A stretch of DNA of 64,000 nt. Origin: Eggerthella sinensis (lineage in GTDB: Bacteria; Actinomycetota; Coriobacteriia; Coriobacteriales; Eggerthellaceae). Positions 43,067 to 51,096 of the stretch are shown here, one piece after another. The notes below the pieces were generated by a model. It worked only from the letters and a program-made list of their open reading frames with translations, made no database searches and had not been told where the DNA came from. Position numbers and translations under genes: made by a program. Position 1 is the first letter of the stretch. Every line of letters starts with the position of its first letter. Location of the stretch: NCBI RefSeq assembly GCF_003339815.1, contig NZ_PPTT01000002.1:124001-188000 (forward strand), written 5' to 3'.

Positions 43067-44494
43067 ATGGCGCATACCAGAAAAGCTCAGCTGTTTTTGG
43101 TCGGGATAGGATTTGCATCCTTCCTGGCCATGAACTCGTTTTCCCTGTGGGGCTTCTCATTTCTGCCGCAATCGGTGTTCGGCGAGAACGCGCAGGCGCA
43201 TTGGAGCACCCCGCTGTACGTGAGCAACATCGTGGCGTTCTTCGGCTACTTCCTGGGCACGACGCGCTTCCCGCACCTGTTCAACCGCGCGCCGTTCGTG
43301 GAAGCGGTGCTGCTCATGTCGGCCGGCATGATCTTTCTGCTGGGCTACTTCCTCACCTGGTCGCTTCCCATGCTCAGCGCGTCGGGCGTGCTCGTGGGCC
43401 TGGGCACCACCTGCTGCTTCATCAGTTGGGAGAAGGTGCTGTCGCTCAGCGTGTTGCGCGAGGCGAAGAAGCAGATCATCCTGGGATCGGTGCTGTCGCT
43501 GCTGCCGTTCGGGCTGTTCTTCGCGTTCGGGCAGTCGGGGCTGTTGTTCACCGTGTCGGTGCTCGTGTTCTGCAACCTCGTGCTGCTGTTCGTGGCGCTG
43601 CGTTTCCGCGGCGACGACCCCGCCGAGCTCGACCCGCTCGAGGCACCCGCCGCCTACCGCAACGTGCGCGGGCAGTTCTGGAAGCCGCTTTTGTGCATCA
43701 TCATGATTGGCATCGTGTCGCCCGTGCTGGGGTCGGTGGCCTTCACCGGCGAGCTTGCCTTCCTCGACAACTGCGTCATCGTGTTCTCGGCAAACCTGCT
43801 GTCGGCCGCCGTCCTCGCCATCGTGTGGCTGGCGCTCGACCGCGCCACCACCATCTCGAAGGCGTACGTGGTGCTGTTTCCCGTGCTCATCACCGCGTTT
43901 CTGCTGTTCCCCTTCGTCCCCGAGCGCTATCGCGTGCTCATCCTGTTCGTGGGCAGCTTCGGCTTCACCCTGTTCTCCATCGTCATGATGATGTCGTGCA
44001 TCTCCATCGCGCGCGAGAAGCGCATCAGCCTCGTGTTCGTGTATTCCCTGTTCGCCGGCGTGACGTACGTGTCGCGGCTCATCGGCGAAGGGCTTGCCAC
44101 CCTCATCGGCGCAAGCTCGCTGTCGCAGGAGACGCAAATCGTCACGAGCGTGTTCGTGCTGCTGTACGGCTGCTCGCTGGTGATGTTCATCCTCGTGCGG
44201 AAGAACGCGAGCGCGAAGTCGTCGGCGGCGCAGCCGGCCGGCGTCGACGTGCTGCAGCAGGCGTGCGCGCAGCTGTCGCAGGAGCGCGGGCTTTCGCAGC
44301 GGCAAACCGAGGTGCTCGACCTGCTCGTGCACGGCTACGACGTGCCCTCCATCGCGAAAAAGCTGTTCATCTCGGAGAACACCGTGCGCACCCACACGAA
44401 GAAGGTGTACGCCCTGCTCGACGTGCACAGCAAGCAGGAAATCGTCGACCTCGTGAACGAGCGCACCGTCGCCCCCGAGGAGGATGCGCTGTAG
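43067..44494 (+). CDS. LuxR-family regulator with multi-helix membrane domain
   Basis: A 475-residue protein with about 12 hydrophobic helices (8-385) and a C-terminal LuxR HTH (about 405-465: GLSQRQTEVLDLLVHGYDVP, then FISENTVRTHTKKVYALLDV). GGGAGGGG sits just upstream of the ATG. It diverges from the reductase at 41065-42855 across 211 bases, the expected layout of a dedicated regulator. The MFS-like helices suggest that a transporter fold has been turned into a signal sensor; this is inference from architecture. Confidence 0.85.
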   Translation: MAHTRKAQLFLVGIGFASFLAMNSFSLWGFSFLPQSVFGENAQAHWSTPLYVSNIVAFFGYFLGTTRFPHLFNRAPFVEAVLLMSAGMIFLLGYFLTWSLPMLSASGVLVGLGTTCCFISWEKVLSLSVLREAKKQIILGSVLSLLPFGLFFAFGQSGLLFTVSVLVFCNLVLLFVALRFRGDDPAELDPLEAPAAYRNVRGQFWKPLLCIIMIGIVSPVLGSVAFTGELAFLDNCVIVFSANLLSAAVLAIVWLALDRATTISKAYVVLFPVLITAFLLFPFVPERYRVLILFVGSFGFTLFSIVMMMSCISIAREKRISLVFVYSLFAGVTYVSRLIGEGLATLIGASSLSQETQIVTSVFVLLYGCSLVMFILVRKNASAKSSAAQPAGVDVLQQACAQLSQERGLSQRQTEVLDLLVHGYDVPSIAKKLFISENTVRTHTKKVYALLDVHSKQEIVDLVNERTVAPEEDAL

Positions 44495-44622
44495 GGCAGC
44501 GGGCGGCGACGCGGCCCCTCCCCCTCTTCCCTTAACGCAATCCTTGCAACAGCGCCCGGATCTTTTCGGCTTCTTTAGCTTCGCCGCAGTACGCTGTGCG
44601 CATCGGAAAGGAGCTTGGAGCG

Positions 44623-44754
44623 ATGAATTCGGGAGTTGAATGGGTGACGGCGCTCATCGCCTTTATAGGGTGCGCATGCTCGGCGCTGTTCCTGATAGGA
44701 TTGCTGTTCGTCGAAACAACGGACACGGGCTGGCGCATCAAAGCGCCTTGGTAG
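44623..44754 (+). CDS. small single-pass membrane protein (43 aa)
   Basis: A 43-codon frame starting MNSGVEWVTALIAFIG and ending GWRIKAPW. It holds one hydrophobic helix (about residues 8-30, with Cys at 17 and 19) and a short polar tail. AAAGGAG lies 9 nt upstream of the ATG and a perfect hairpin terminator follows 16 bases after the stop, so it looks like a complete small gene. No family recognised. It is convergent with asd. Confidence 0.6.
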   Translation: MNSGVEWVTALIAFIGCACSALFLIGLLFVETTDTGWRIKAPW

Positions 44755-44770
44755 CCCCCCTCCTCATGCA

Positions 44771-44797
44771 CGACGGCCGCCCGTGGGGCGGCCGTCG
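44771..44797. terminator. bidirectional terminator
   Basis: A 12-bp perfect stem (CGACGGCCGCCC / GGGCGGCCGTCG), loop GTG, between the 43-residue gene and the convergent asd gene. Confidence 0.75.
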
Positions 44798-44821
44798 CGA
44801 GCATGCGGTACGAGATGCGCC

Positions 44822-45871
44822 TTACGGCAGCAGCAGCTGGGCGATCTGCACGGCATTGAGGGCCGCGCCCTTGCGAATCTGGTCGGCCACCACCCACATG
44901 GCCAGGCCGTGATCCACCGTGTCGTCGCGGCGCAGGCGGCCGACGTACGTCTCGTTCGTGCCGGCGAGCAGGCCCGGCATGGGATACGTGTTCGTGTCGC
45001 AGTCGTCCATGACCACGATGCCCGGGAAGGCCTCGAGCGCGGCGCGCGCGGCGTCCATGCTCACCTCGTCGGCGAACTCCACGTACACGGCCTCGGCATG
45101 GCAGCGCAGCACGGGCACGCGCACGCACGTGGCGGCGACGCGGATGTTCTCGTCGCCCATGATCTTCTTCGTCTCGACGACCATCTTCCACTCTTCCTTC
45201 GTGGAGTCGTCTTCGAGGAACTTGTCGATATGCGGGATGCAGTTGAACGCGATGCGATGCTGGAACACCTCGACGGTGAGCTCGTCCTCGGGCGTGCCGT
45301 CGAGGAATTCGCGCGTCTGGTCGTACAGCTCGGCCATGGCCGGCGCGCCGCCGCCGCTGGCCGCCTGGTAGGTGGACACCACCACGCGCTTGATGGGCGA
45401 CAGGTCGTAGAGCGGCTTCAACGCCACCACCATCTGAATGGTGGAGCAGTTCGGGTTCGCAATCACGCCGTTGTGCCACGCCGCGTCGCCGGGGTTCACC
45501 TCGGGCACGATGAGCGGCACGTCCTCGTCCATGCGGAACGCGCTCGAGTTATCGATCATCACGGCGCCGGCCGCGGCAACGGCCTCGCGCATCTCCTTCG
45601 ACACGCCCGCGCCGCACGAGAACAGCGCGATATCCACGCCCTCGAACGATTCCGGCGTCATCTCCTGCACCACGAGGTCGCCCGCCGGCACCTGGCCGCA
45701 GCCCAAGAACGGCAGCGTCTTGCCCGCCGAGCGTGCCGACGCGAGCGCCCGCACCTCGGAAGCCGGGAAGTCCACATCGTGCAGCACCTGCAAAAACTCG
45801 GCGCCTACCGCGCCCGTGGCCCCCGCAATCGCCACCACCGGATTCGCCGGCATCTCCTTCGTCCATGTCAT
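44822..45871 (-). CDS. asd: aspartate-semialdehyde dehydrogenase
   Basis: A 349-residue NADP-dependent enzyme. The nucleotide loop is GATGAVGAEFL (about 17), the catalytic Cys is in ANPNCSTIQM (about 140), and the active-site His segment is in RCHAEAVYVEF. It reduces aspartyl phosphate to the semialdehyde, feeding lysine, methionine, threonine and diaminopimelate synthesis. AGGAGGAG precedes the ATG. lysC lies upstream on the same strand, with a large inverted repeat between the two genes, so they may be separately or jointly transcribed. Confidence 0.95.
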   Translation of the reverse strand: MTWTKEMPANPVVAIAGATGAVGAEFLQVLHDVDFPASEVRALASARSAGKTLPFLGCGQVPAGDLVVQEMTPESFEGVDIALFSCGAGVSKEMREAVAAAGAVMIDNSSAFRMDEDVPLIVPEVNPGDAAWHNGVIANPNCSTIQMVVALKPLYDLSPIKRVVVSTYQAASGGGAPAMAELYDQTREFLDGTPEDELTVEVFQHRIAFNCIPHIDKFLEDDSTKEEWKMVVETKKIMGDENIRVAATCVRVPVLRCHAEAVYVEFADEVSMDAARAALEAFPGIVVMDDCDTNTYPMPGLLAGTNETYVGRLRRDDTVDHGLAMWVVADQIRKGAALNAVQIAQLLLP

Positions 45872-45910
45872 GGTTGCTCTCCTCCTTGGGTTTACCGGCT
45901 AGCGCCGCCG

Positions 45911-46007
45911 GGGATCCTTCGACTCGCTACGCTCGCTCAGGATGACAATGCATCACGTTTGTCATCCTGAGCGAAGGCGGCGCAAGCCGCCGCAGTCGAA
46001 GGATCCC
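45911..46007. repeat. large intergenic inverted repeat (REP-like)
   Basis: Outer arms GGGATCCTTCGACT / AGTCGAAGGATCCC (14 bp) and inner arms GCTCAGGATGACA / TGTCATCCTGAGC (13 bp) are both perfect. A secondary hairpin GGCGGC-GCAA-GCCGCC (45976-45991) sits in the right half. It separates lysC from asd. The TCCTTCGACT...CTCAGGATGAC wording is of a kind seen repeatedly between genes in unrelated bacteria. Confidence 0.8.
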
Positions 46008-46028
46008 GCACGGCGTCAGCGCAGAATA

Positions 46029-47309
46029 CTAGCGGCCTTTTGCCATCTTCGCGGCGATTTCTTCGGCGGACAGCTGGGTTTCCTCGAACACGCTGTCGGA
46101 GTCCAAATCGAACGCCTTGTGCAGGCAGCGCACCGCGGCTGCGGCCTGCGCGCCGTCCACCACCACGGACAGGCGGATGGGCGACGTCGAAATAGCCAGG
46201 ATGTTGATCTGGTTCTCGCCCAACGTGGAGAACGCGCGCGCCGCCACGCCCGGCGACGACTTCATGCCCGTGCCCACGAGGCTCACCTTCGCGATATCCT
46301 CGTCCACGTCGTAGTCGCGTGCGTTGATGTCGGGCAGGATGCGCTCCACCGTCTCCTTCGCGCGCGCCAAGTCGGCGCCGGGGCACGTGAAGCTGATGTC
46401 GGTGATGCCGTCTTCGGAGATGTTCTGGATGATCATGTCCACGTTCGCCGCGTTGCCCGCCAGCGCGCTGAACACCTTCGCAGCCACGCCCGTCATATCG
46501 GGCACGCCGCGGATGGTGAACTTCACCTCGGACGTGTCGTGGGCGATGCCGGTGATGACAGCTTCCTCCATCATGTCGGTCTCCTCCTTGATATAGGTGC
46601 CCTCGGCATCGGAGAACGCCGAACGGGAATGGATGACAACCTCGTACTTGCGTGCGAATTCGACGGCGCGCATCTGCAGCACGCCCGCGCCGGCGCTCGA
46701 CAGCTCCAGCATGTCGTCGTACGAAATGGCGTCGAGCTTCTTGGCGCGCGGGCACACGCGCGGGTCGGCCGTGTACACGCCGTCCACGTCGGAGTAGATT
46801 TCGCAGACGTCAGCGCCCAGCCCGTGCGCCACCGCCACCGCCGTGGTGTCGGAGCCGCCGCGACCGAGCGTGGTGATGTCGCCGTTGGCGTCGATGCCCT
46901 GGAACCCGGCCACCACCGCGATGATCCCCTTGGAAACGGCCTCCATGATGCGCTCGTTGTGCACCATCATAATCTTGGCCTTCGCGTGCGTGCCGTCCGT
47001 CTCGATGCCGGCCTGGCGGCCCGTGAAGCTCATGGCCTTGTAGCCGCGCGCTTCGATGGCCATGGCCAACAGCGTCATGGATACCTGCTCGCCGGTGGAC
47101 AGCAGTCGGTCCATCTCGCGCGCAGGCGGATTGTCGTTGAGCGAGGCGGCGAGGCCTACCAGCTCGTCGGTGGTCTTGCCCATGGCGGACACCACGGCTA
47201 CCACCTGGTGGCCCGCCTGCTTCTTCGCGATGAGCTTCTTCGCAACCATCTGAATGCGCTCAGGCGAAGCGACGGACGTGCCCCCGAATTTTGCAACGAT
47301 TAGCGACAT
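46029..47309 (-). CDS. lysC: aspartate kinase
   Basis: A 426-residue enzyme with the kinase domain first (IVAKFGGTSVASPERI at 3, TLGRGGSDTTAVAVAH at about 145) and two ACT domains after about residue 260 for amino-acid feedback. It phosphorylates aspartate, the first step of the aspartate family. The start is set at the MSLIVAKFGG Met (47309); an upstream in-frame ATG (47351) would add an atypical extension. It lies directly upstream of asd. Confidence 0.95.
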   Translation of the reverse strand: MSLIVAKFGGTSVASPERIQMVAKKLIAKKQAGHQVVAVVSAMGKTTDELVGLAASLNDNPPAREMDRLLSTGEQVSMTLLAMAIEARGYKAMSFTGRQAGIETDGTHAKAKIMMVHNERIMEAVSKGIIAVVAGFQGIDANGDITTLGRGGSDTTAVAVAHGLGADVCEIYSDVDGVYTADPRVCPRAKKLDAISYDDMLELSSAGAGVLQMRAVEFARKYEVVIHSRSAFSDAEGTYIKEETDMMEEAVITGIAHDTSEVKFTIRGVPDMTGVAAKVFSALAGNAANVDMIIQNISEDGITDISFTCPGADLARAKETVERILPDINARDYDVDEDIAKVSLVGTGMKSSPGVAARAFSTLGENQINILAISTSPIRLSVVVDGAQAAAAVRCLHKAFDLDSDSVFEETQLSAEEIAAKMAKGR

Positions 47310-47441
47310 GGTGCTCTTTCTCGTGCGTGATGAACCCAATCGGCTGTCCACTATACCAAACGGCCGCGCACCGAACCAGAGCGACCCCCGCCACCTGCCG
47401 TTTTTTCACGGGGAAACAACAAGCACGAGCCTCAGCGACGC

Positions 47442-48218
47442 CTACACCTGCAACACGAACGGCCTGCCGCGCACCGTGGTCACCTCGAGCGCCACGTCGT
47501 ACACCTGCTCGAGCAGCGCCGGCGTCACCACGTCGCACGGGTCGCCCTGCGCCACGACGCGCCCTCCCGCAAGTGCCACCAGGTGGTCGCTGTAGTGCAG
47601 CGCCTGGTTCACGTCGTGCAGCACCATGACCACCGTCATGCCGAACTCCCGGTTCAGCCGTTGCACGAGATGCAGGATGTCCAGCTGGTAGCGCACATCG
47701 AGGAAGGTGGTGGGCTCGTCGAGCAGCAGCACCTGCGAGCCCTGCGCCAACGCCATGGCAATCCACGCGCGCTGCGCCTGGCCGCCCGACAGCGACGAGA
47801 CGGGAAGCTTGGCGAAATCCGTGAGGCCCGTGGTTTCCAGCGCCCACGCCACCATGCGCTCGTCCTCGTCGGTGTCCGCCGCGCGCCCGATGCCGCGATG
47901 CGGGAAGCGCCCGTACGCCACGAGCTTCTCCACGGCCAGGTCAACCGGCACCGTATTGCGCTGATGCACGATGGCGACGAGCTTCGCGAAATCCTTGAGG
48001 CGCAGCTGCCCCACGTCGCCGCCGCGCAAGAAGATGCTGCCCGCCTGGGCTTTCAGGTTCTTCGTCATGAGGTTGAACAGCGTGGACTTTCCCGAGCCGT
48101 TCGCGCCGATGAGCGTGGTGACCACGCCCTCGCGCAGCTCGAGGTCGAGGCCTTCGAAGATGCGCTGATCGCCGTACGCGAACGACAGCCCCTGTATCGT
48201 GAACACGTTATTCGCCAT
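47442..48218 (-). CDS. heme/iron ABC transporter ATPase
   Basis: A 258-residue FecE-type ATPase. Walker A is IGANGSGKSTLF, the signature is SLSGGQAQRAWIAMA, Walker B is VLLLDEPTTFLD, and the switch His is in VLHDVNQAL. It powers import by the permease whose gene it overlaps (11 nt). It is the last gene of a five-gene heme-uptake cluster. The iron-complex class is clear from sequence; heme as cargo comes from the NEAT and Shp-like neighbours. Confidence 0.9.
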   Translation of the reverse strand: MANNVFTIQGLSFAYGDQRIFEGLDLELREGVVTTLIGANGSGKSTLFNLMTKNLKAQAGSIFLRGGDVGQLRLKDFAKLVAIVHQRNTVPVDLAVEKLVAYGRFPHRGIGRAADTDEDERMVAWALETTGLTDFAKLPVSSLSGGQAQRAWIAMALAQGSQVLLLDEPTTFLDVRYQLDILHLVQRLNREFGMTVVMVLHDVNQALHYSDHLVALAGGRVVAQGDPCDVVTPALLEQVYDVALEVTTVRGRPFVLQV

Positions 48219-49200
48219 AGTTGTTGCGCGCCTTCCTCAACAGCAGGATGAACACCGGACCGCCCACAATCGACATGATGACGGCGGCGCTGATTTCGTA
48301 CGGAGCCGCCACCGTGCGGCCGATGGTGTCGGCCAACAGCAGGCAGAACGCCCCCAGCACGATGGAGTACGGGATGAGCACCCGATGCGCCGTGCCCACC
48401 AGCAACCGCGCGATATGCGGCACGATAAGTCCGAGGAAGCTGATCGGCCCGATGACGGCCGTGCTGATGGACGCCAGCAGCACGGCGATGGCCGAGATGG
48501 CCAGGCGATTCTTGTTCACATCGACGCCCAGCGAACGCGCCGTCTTGTCCTCGAGCGCCAGCAGGTCGCACCGCTTCGCCGTGAACAGCGCCAACAGCAG
48601 CCCCACGGCCGCATAGCTTGCGAGCGTCCACAGGTCGTCCCAGGTCTTCATCGTGATATTCGCGTCCACGAGGCTGGCCACGCCGCTCATGGTGGAGCCC
48701 GTCCCCGAATCGAACGCCGACATGATGCCCGTGAACATGGCGCTCACGGCCACGCCCACGAGGATGATGCGCAGCGGCGACAGGCCGCCGCGCCACGACA
48801 GGCCGTACACGATGAGGAACGCCGCCATGCCGCCCGCGAACGCGAACAAGGGCGTGAACAGGAACAGCGCCGGGAAGAACGCCGTCACCAGCACGGCCAC
48901 GAGCGACGCGCCCGAACTGATGCCGATGATGCCCGGGTCGGCCAGCGGGTTACGGATGGCGGCCTGCAACAGCACGCCCGACACCGCCGTGGCCGCGCCG
49001 CCCACCATGGCGATGAAGATGCGTGGGAACCGCAGGTCGTAAATCGTGGACACCGTGTCGTCGTACGCCACGAACAAGCCGTTGATCAGCTGCTCGGGGC
49101 TCACGTGCAAGCTGCCCGTGTTCACGGCCACCAAGAACAGCGCCACGAGCGCCGCCGCCGTCAGCACGAACGCCGCGATTCGTTTCAGGATGCTCACCAT
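48208..49200 (-). CDS. FecCD-type heme/iron ABC permease
   Basis: A 330-residue permease with about 10 membrane helices. FecCD signatures include PRIFIAMVGGAATAVSGVLL, ADPGIIGISSGASL and GPISFLGLIVPHIARLLVG. It forms the membrane channel of the heme importer. The ATG at 49200 has GGAGAC upstream and overlaps the binding-protein stop by 7 nt; its own stop overlaps the ATPase start. Confidence 0.9.
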   Translation of the reverse strand: MVSILKRIAAFVLTAAALVALFLVAVNTGSLHVSPEQLINGLFVAYDDTVSTIYDLRFPRIFIAMVGGAATAVSGVLLQAAIRNPLADPGIIGISSGASLVAVLVTAFFPALFLFTPLFAFAGGMAAFLIVYGLSWRGGLSPLRIILVGVAVSAMFTGIMSAFDSGTGSTMSGVASLVDANITMKTWDDLWTLASYAAVGLLLALFTAKRCDLLALEDKTARSLGVDVNKNRLAISAIAVLLASISTAVIGPISFLGLIVPHIARLLVGTAHRVLIPYSIVLGAFCLLLADTIGRTVAAPYEISAAVIMSIVGGPVFILLLRKARNNYGE

Positions 49201-50141
49201 GAGGTCTCCGTGTCTCCTTCTTCCCACAGCACGCCCCGCACGTGCTCCAACGCTTCGGGGTAGTTGAACTGGGCGCTCATGCCGAACAGCTCGGAGGGAA
49301 GGTCGTACACGCGGCCTTCCTGCACGGCGCGGAAATGCTTCCAGATGTCGTTCGTGGCGAACTCGTTGGCGAACATGGCCATCACCTGCTCGGGCAGCGC
49401 ATGGGACGTGCGCAGGATGAGGTCGGGGTCGCGCGCCTGCATGTCCTCGGTGTTCACGTTGATGAACTCCTCGGACGAATCGGCGTAGACGTTCACGCCG
49501 CCGGCCAGCTCGACGAGGCTGCCCACGTAGCTGTTCGGCGTGGCCACCACGTACGAACCGGGGACGCCCATCAGGATGAGCACCGTCGGCGCCTCCTTGT
49601 CCTCGTTCTGCGCGCGATAGGCCTCGATGAACTCCTCGTACTCGTCAACGAGCGCCTGCGCCTGCTCCGTGCGGTCGAACCTCTCGCCCAGGTAGGCCAT
49701 GGAATCGTACAGGCCCTGAACGCTGCGCAGGTTCAAGAACACGGACGCCGTCATGATGGACGCGTACTTGGGCTGCAAATCGCTTTGCAGGGAGTTGGGA
49801 GACAGCACGTAGTCGGGTCGCAGCGACTTCAAAATCTCCAGGTCGGGAGCCATTGCCGTACCGATCTGGTCCACGTCGGCGTAGCGTTCGGGCAGGCCGC
49901 GCGACGTGGTGGGAACCCCCGTCAGGTCGAGGTCGAGCTTGTCGCAGAGCTCGGCGATGGCGGGAGAGGTGGCAACGATGCGCGGCTCATAGGTTCCGTC
50001 CTCGCGTTCCGCACGCTCCGGATGCTGATCGACGCAGCCCGCGAGCAGCAACGAGCAGGCGAGGCACGCCGAGAGGACGAACGCGCCCGCCCGGCGCGCC
50101 GCCCTCCCCACCGCGCCGCACGTCGATGCGCGCTCAGGCAC
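49194..50141 (-). CDS. heme/iron ABC substrate-binding lipoprotein, IsdE-like
   Basis: A 315-residue class III binding protein. The signal ends in the lipobox LLAGC (about 31-35). The mature part has PRIVATSPAIAELCDKLDLD, the pattern of iron-complex and heme binding proteins such as IsdE. The frame is open further upstream, but a GTG at 50141 overlapping the previous stop (GTGCCTGA) gives a normal signal peptide and tight coupling to the Shp-like gene; the choice is moderately sure. It would receive heme from the surface proteins and hand it to the permease. Confidence 0.85.
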   Translation of the reverse strand: MPERASTCGAVGRAARRAGAFVLSACLACSLLLAGCVDQHPERAEREDGTYEPRIVATSPAIAELCDKLDLDLTGVPTTSRGLPERYADVDQIGTAMAPDLEILKSLRPDYVLSPNSLQSDLQPKYASIMTASVFLNLRSVQGLYDSMAYLGERFDRTEQAQALVDEYEEFIEAYRAQNEDKEAPTVLILMGVPGSYVVATPNSYVGSLVELAGGVNVYADSSEEFINVNTEDMQARDPDLILRTSHALPEQVMAMFANEFATNDIWKHFRAVQEGRVYDLPSELFGMSAQFNYPEALEHVRGVLWEEGDTETSW

Positions 50142-51075
50142 GGCTCGCACGCTCGTCGGGCGCTGCGGCGGCAGCGGCCGCAGCGGCGGCGCTCGCCTGT
50201 CGGGCGCGCTTCGGGCGCAGGTACGCCGCGTACACCGCCACGCCGGCAACCGCGATCACCGCCACGGCAACGCCCGCGATCGTCGCGATGGTGCCGCCGT
50301 CGAGCGATGCCTCCGCCTGCTTGCCGCCCGTGACCTCGCGGCCCTCTTCGTCGAACTCCTGCACGCCCTCGTTGGCCGAAGCGCCGGTGAGGTCGTCGGC
50401 GCTCTGTGCCTGCTCGCCTTCGGCGTCTTCCGTGCCGCCGGACGCTCCCGCATCGCCGGAAGCGGTGGCCGAAGCCGCGGCTGCTGCCGCGGGAGCCGCG
50501 TCGTCGGTGCCCTCGCCCGACGTCACGCTCACCACGAACGTGCCGTCCGCATCGCCCTCCTGCAACGCCCCGAACGTGATGAAGTACACCACCGCACGGC
50601 CCATGGGAATCACGTCCATGGAGCAGCGCAGGGTTGCCGTCTCGCTGGGTATCGCAATGCGATAATCGGCCGTGGCGGTGGAGGTGGCGCTGTCGGTGCC
50701 CGTTTGCATCTGCACGACCTCGACAGGCTCGTACGATGCTCCGTCTTCGGACGCTTCAAGCGAGATGCTGCTGATCTGATCGGCCAGCTTGAAGCGCAGG
50801 CTCGCGTACATAACGCCGTCCGTATCGCGCTCGATCAGGGCGTTCTCGTACACGATGCTCGTTACCATGGACTCGGCCAGCGCGACATTGCTGCCGCCGG
50901 CCGCATCTTCGATGGCGCCCGTCGCGGGGTTTTCGTAGGTGGGGTTCGTCGAAGCCGTGTACACGGCCGAAACGGCGGCGAACGCAGACCCCGGGGAAAC
51001 GGCGCTCGCCACGAGGACGAGCGCCGCTGCCAGGGCAAAGGCCGCCGCGTATGCAGATCGAATACGCGTGGTCAT
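50134..51075 (-). CDS. Shp-like heme-binding surface protein
   Basis: A 313-residue exported protein. A Sec signal (about 1-33) is followed by a domain of about 150 residues (YTASTNPTYENPATG to VVYFITFG) like the streptococcal heme protein Shp, which binds heme through two Met. Met candidates are in LAESMVTS, GVMYASL and CSMDVIPMG. An acidic low-complexity stretch follows, then a C-terminal membrane helix (about 264-286) and a basic, Ala-rich tail with ten Ala in a row. It probably carries heme from the NEAT protein to the binding lipoprotein whose gene it overlaps. Confidence 0.75.
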   Translation of the reverse strand: MTTRIRSAYAAAFALAAALVLVASAVSPGSAFAAVSAVYTASTNPTYENPATGAIEDAAGGSNVALAESMVTSIVYENALIERDTDGVMYASLRFKLADQISSISLEASEDGASYEPVEVVQMQTGTDSATSTATADYRIAIPSETATLRCSMDVIPMGRAVVYFITFGALQEGDADGTFVVSVTSGEGTDDAAPAAAAAASATASGDAGASGGTEDAEGEQAQSADDLTGASANEGVQEFDEEGREVTGGKQAEASLDGGTIATIAGVAVAVIAVAGVAVYAAYLRPKRARQASAAAAAAAAAAPDERASRA

Positions 51076-51096
51076 ACTATGCCTTTCCGTCGATGC

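Noticed and set aside
44532-44603. Minus-strand short peptide ending AEKIRALLQGLR upstream of the 43-residue gene
   Set aside because: Protein-like wording but no ribosome site at a usable start; it is the tail of a frame running through the shadow of asd.
47401-47420. parS-resembling sequence TTTTTTCACGGGGAAACA
   Set aside because: It needs a 1-bp insertion plus a mismatch to match the consensus and is not palindromic.
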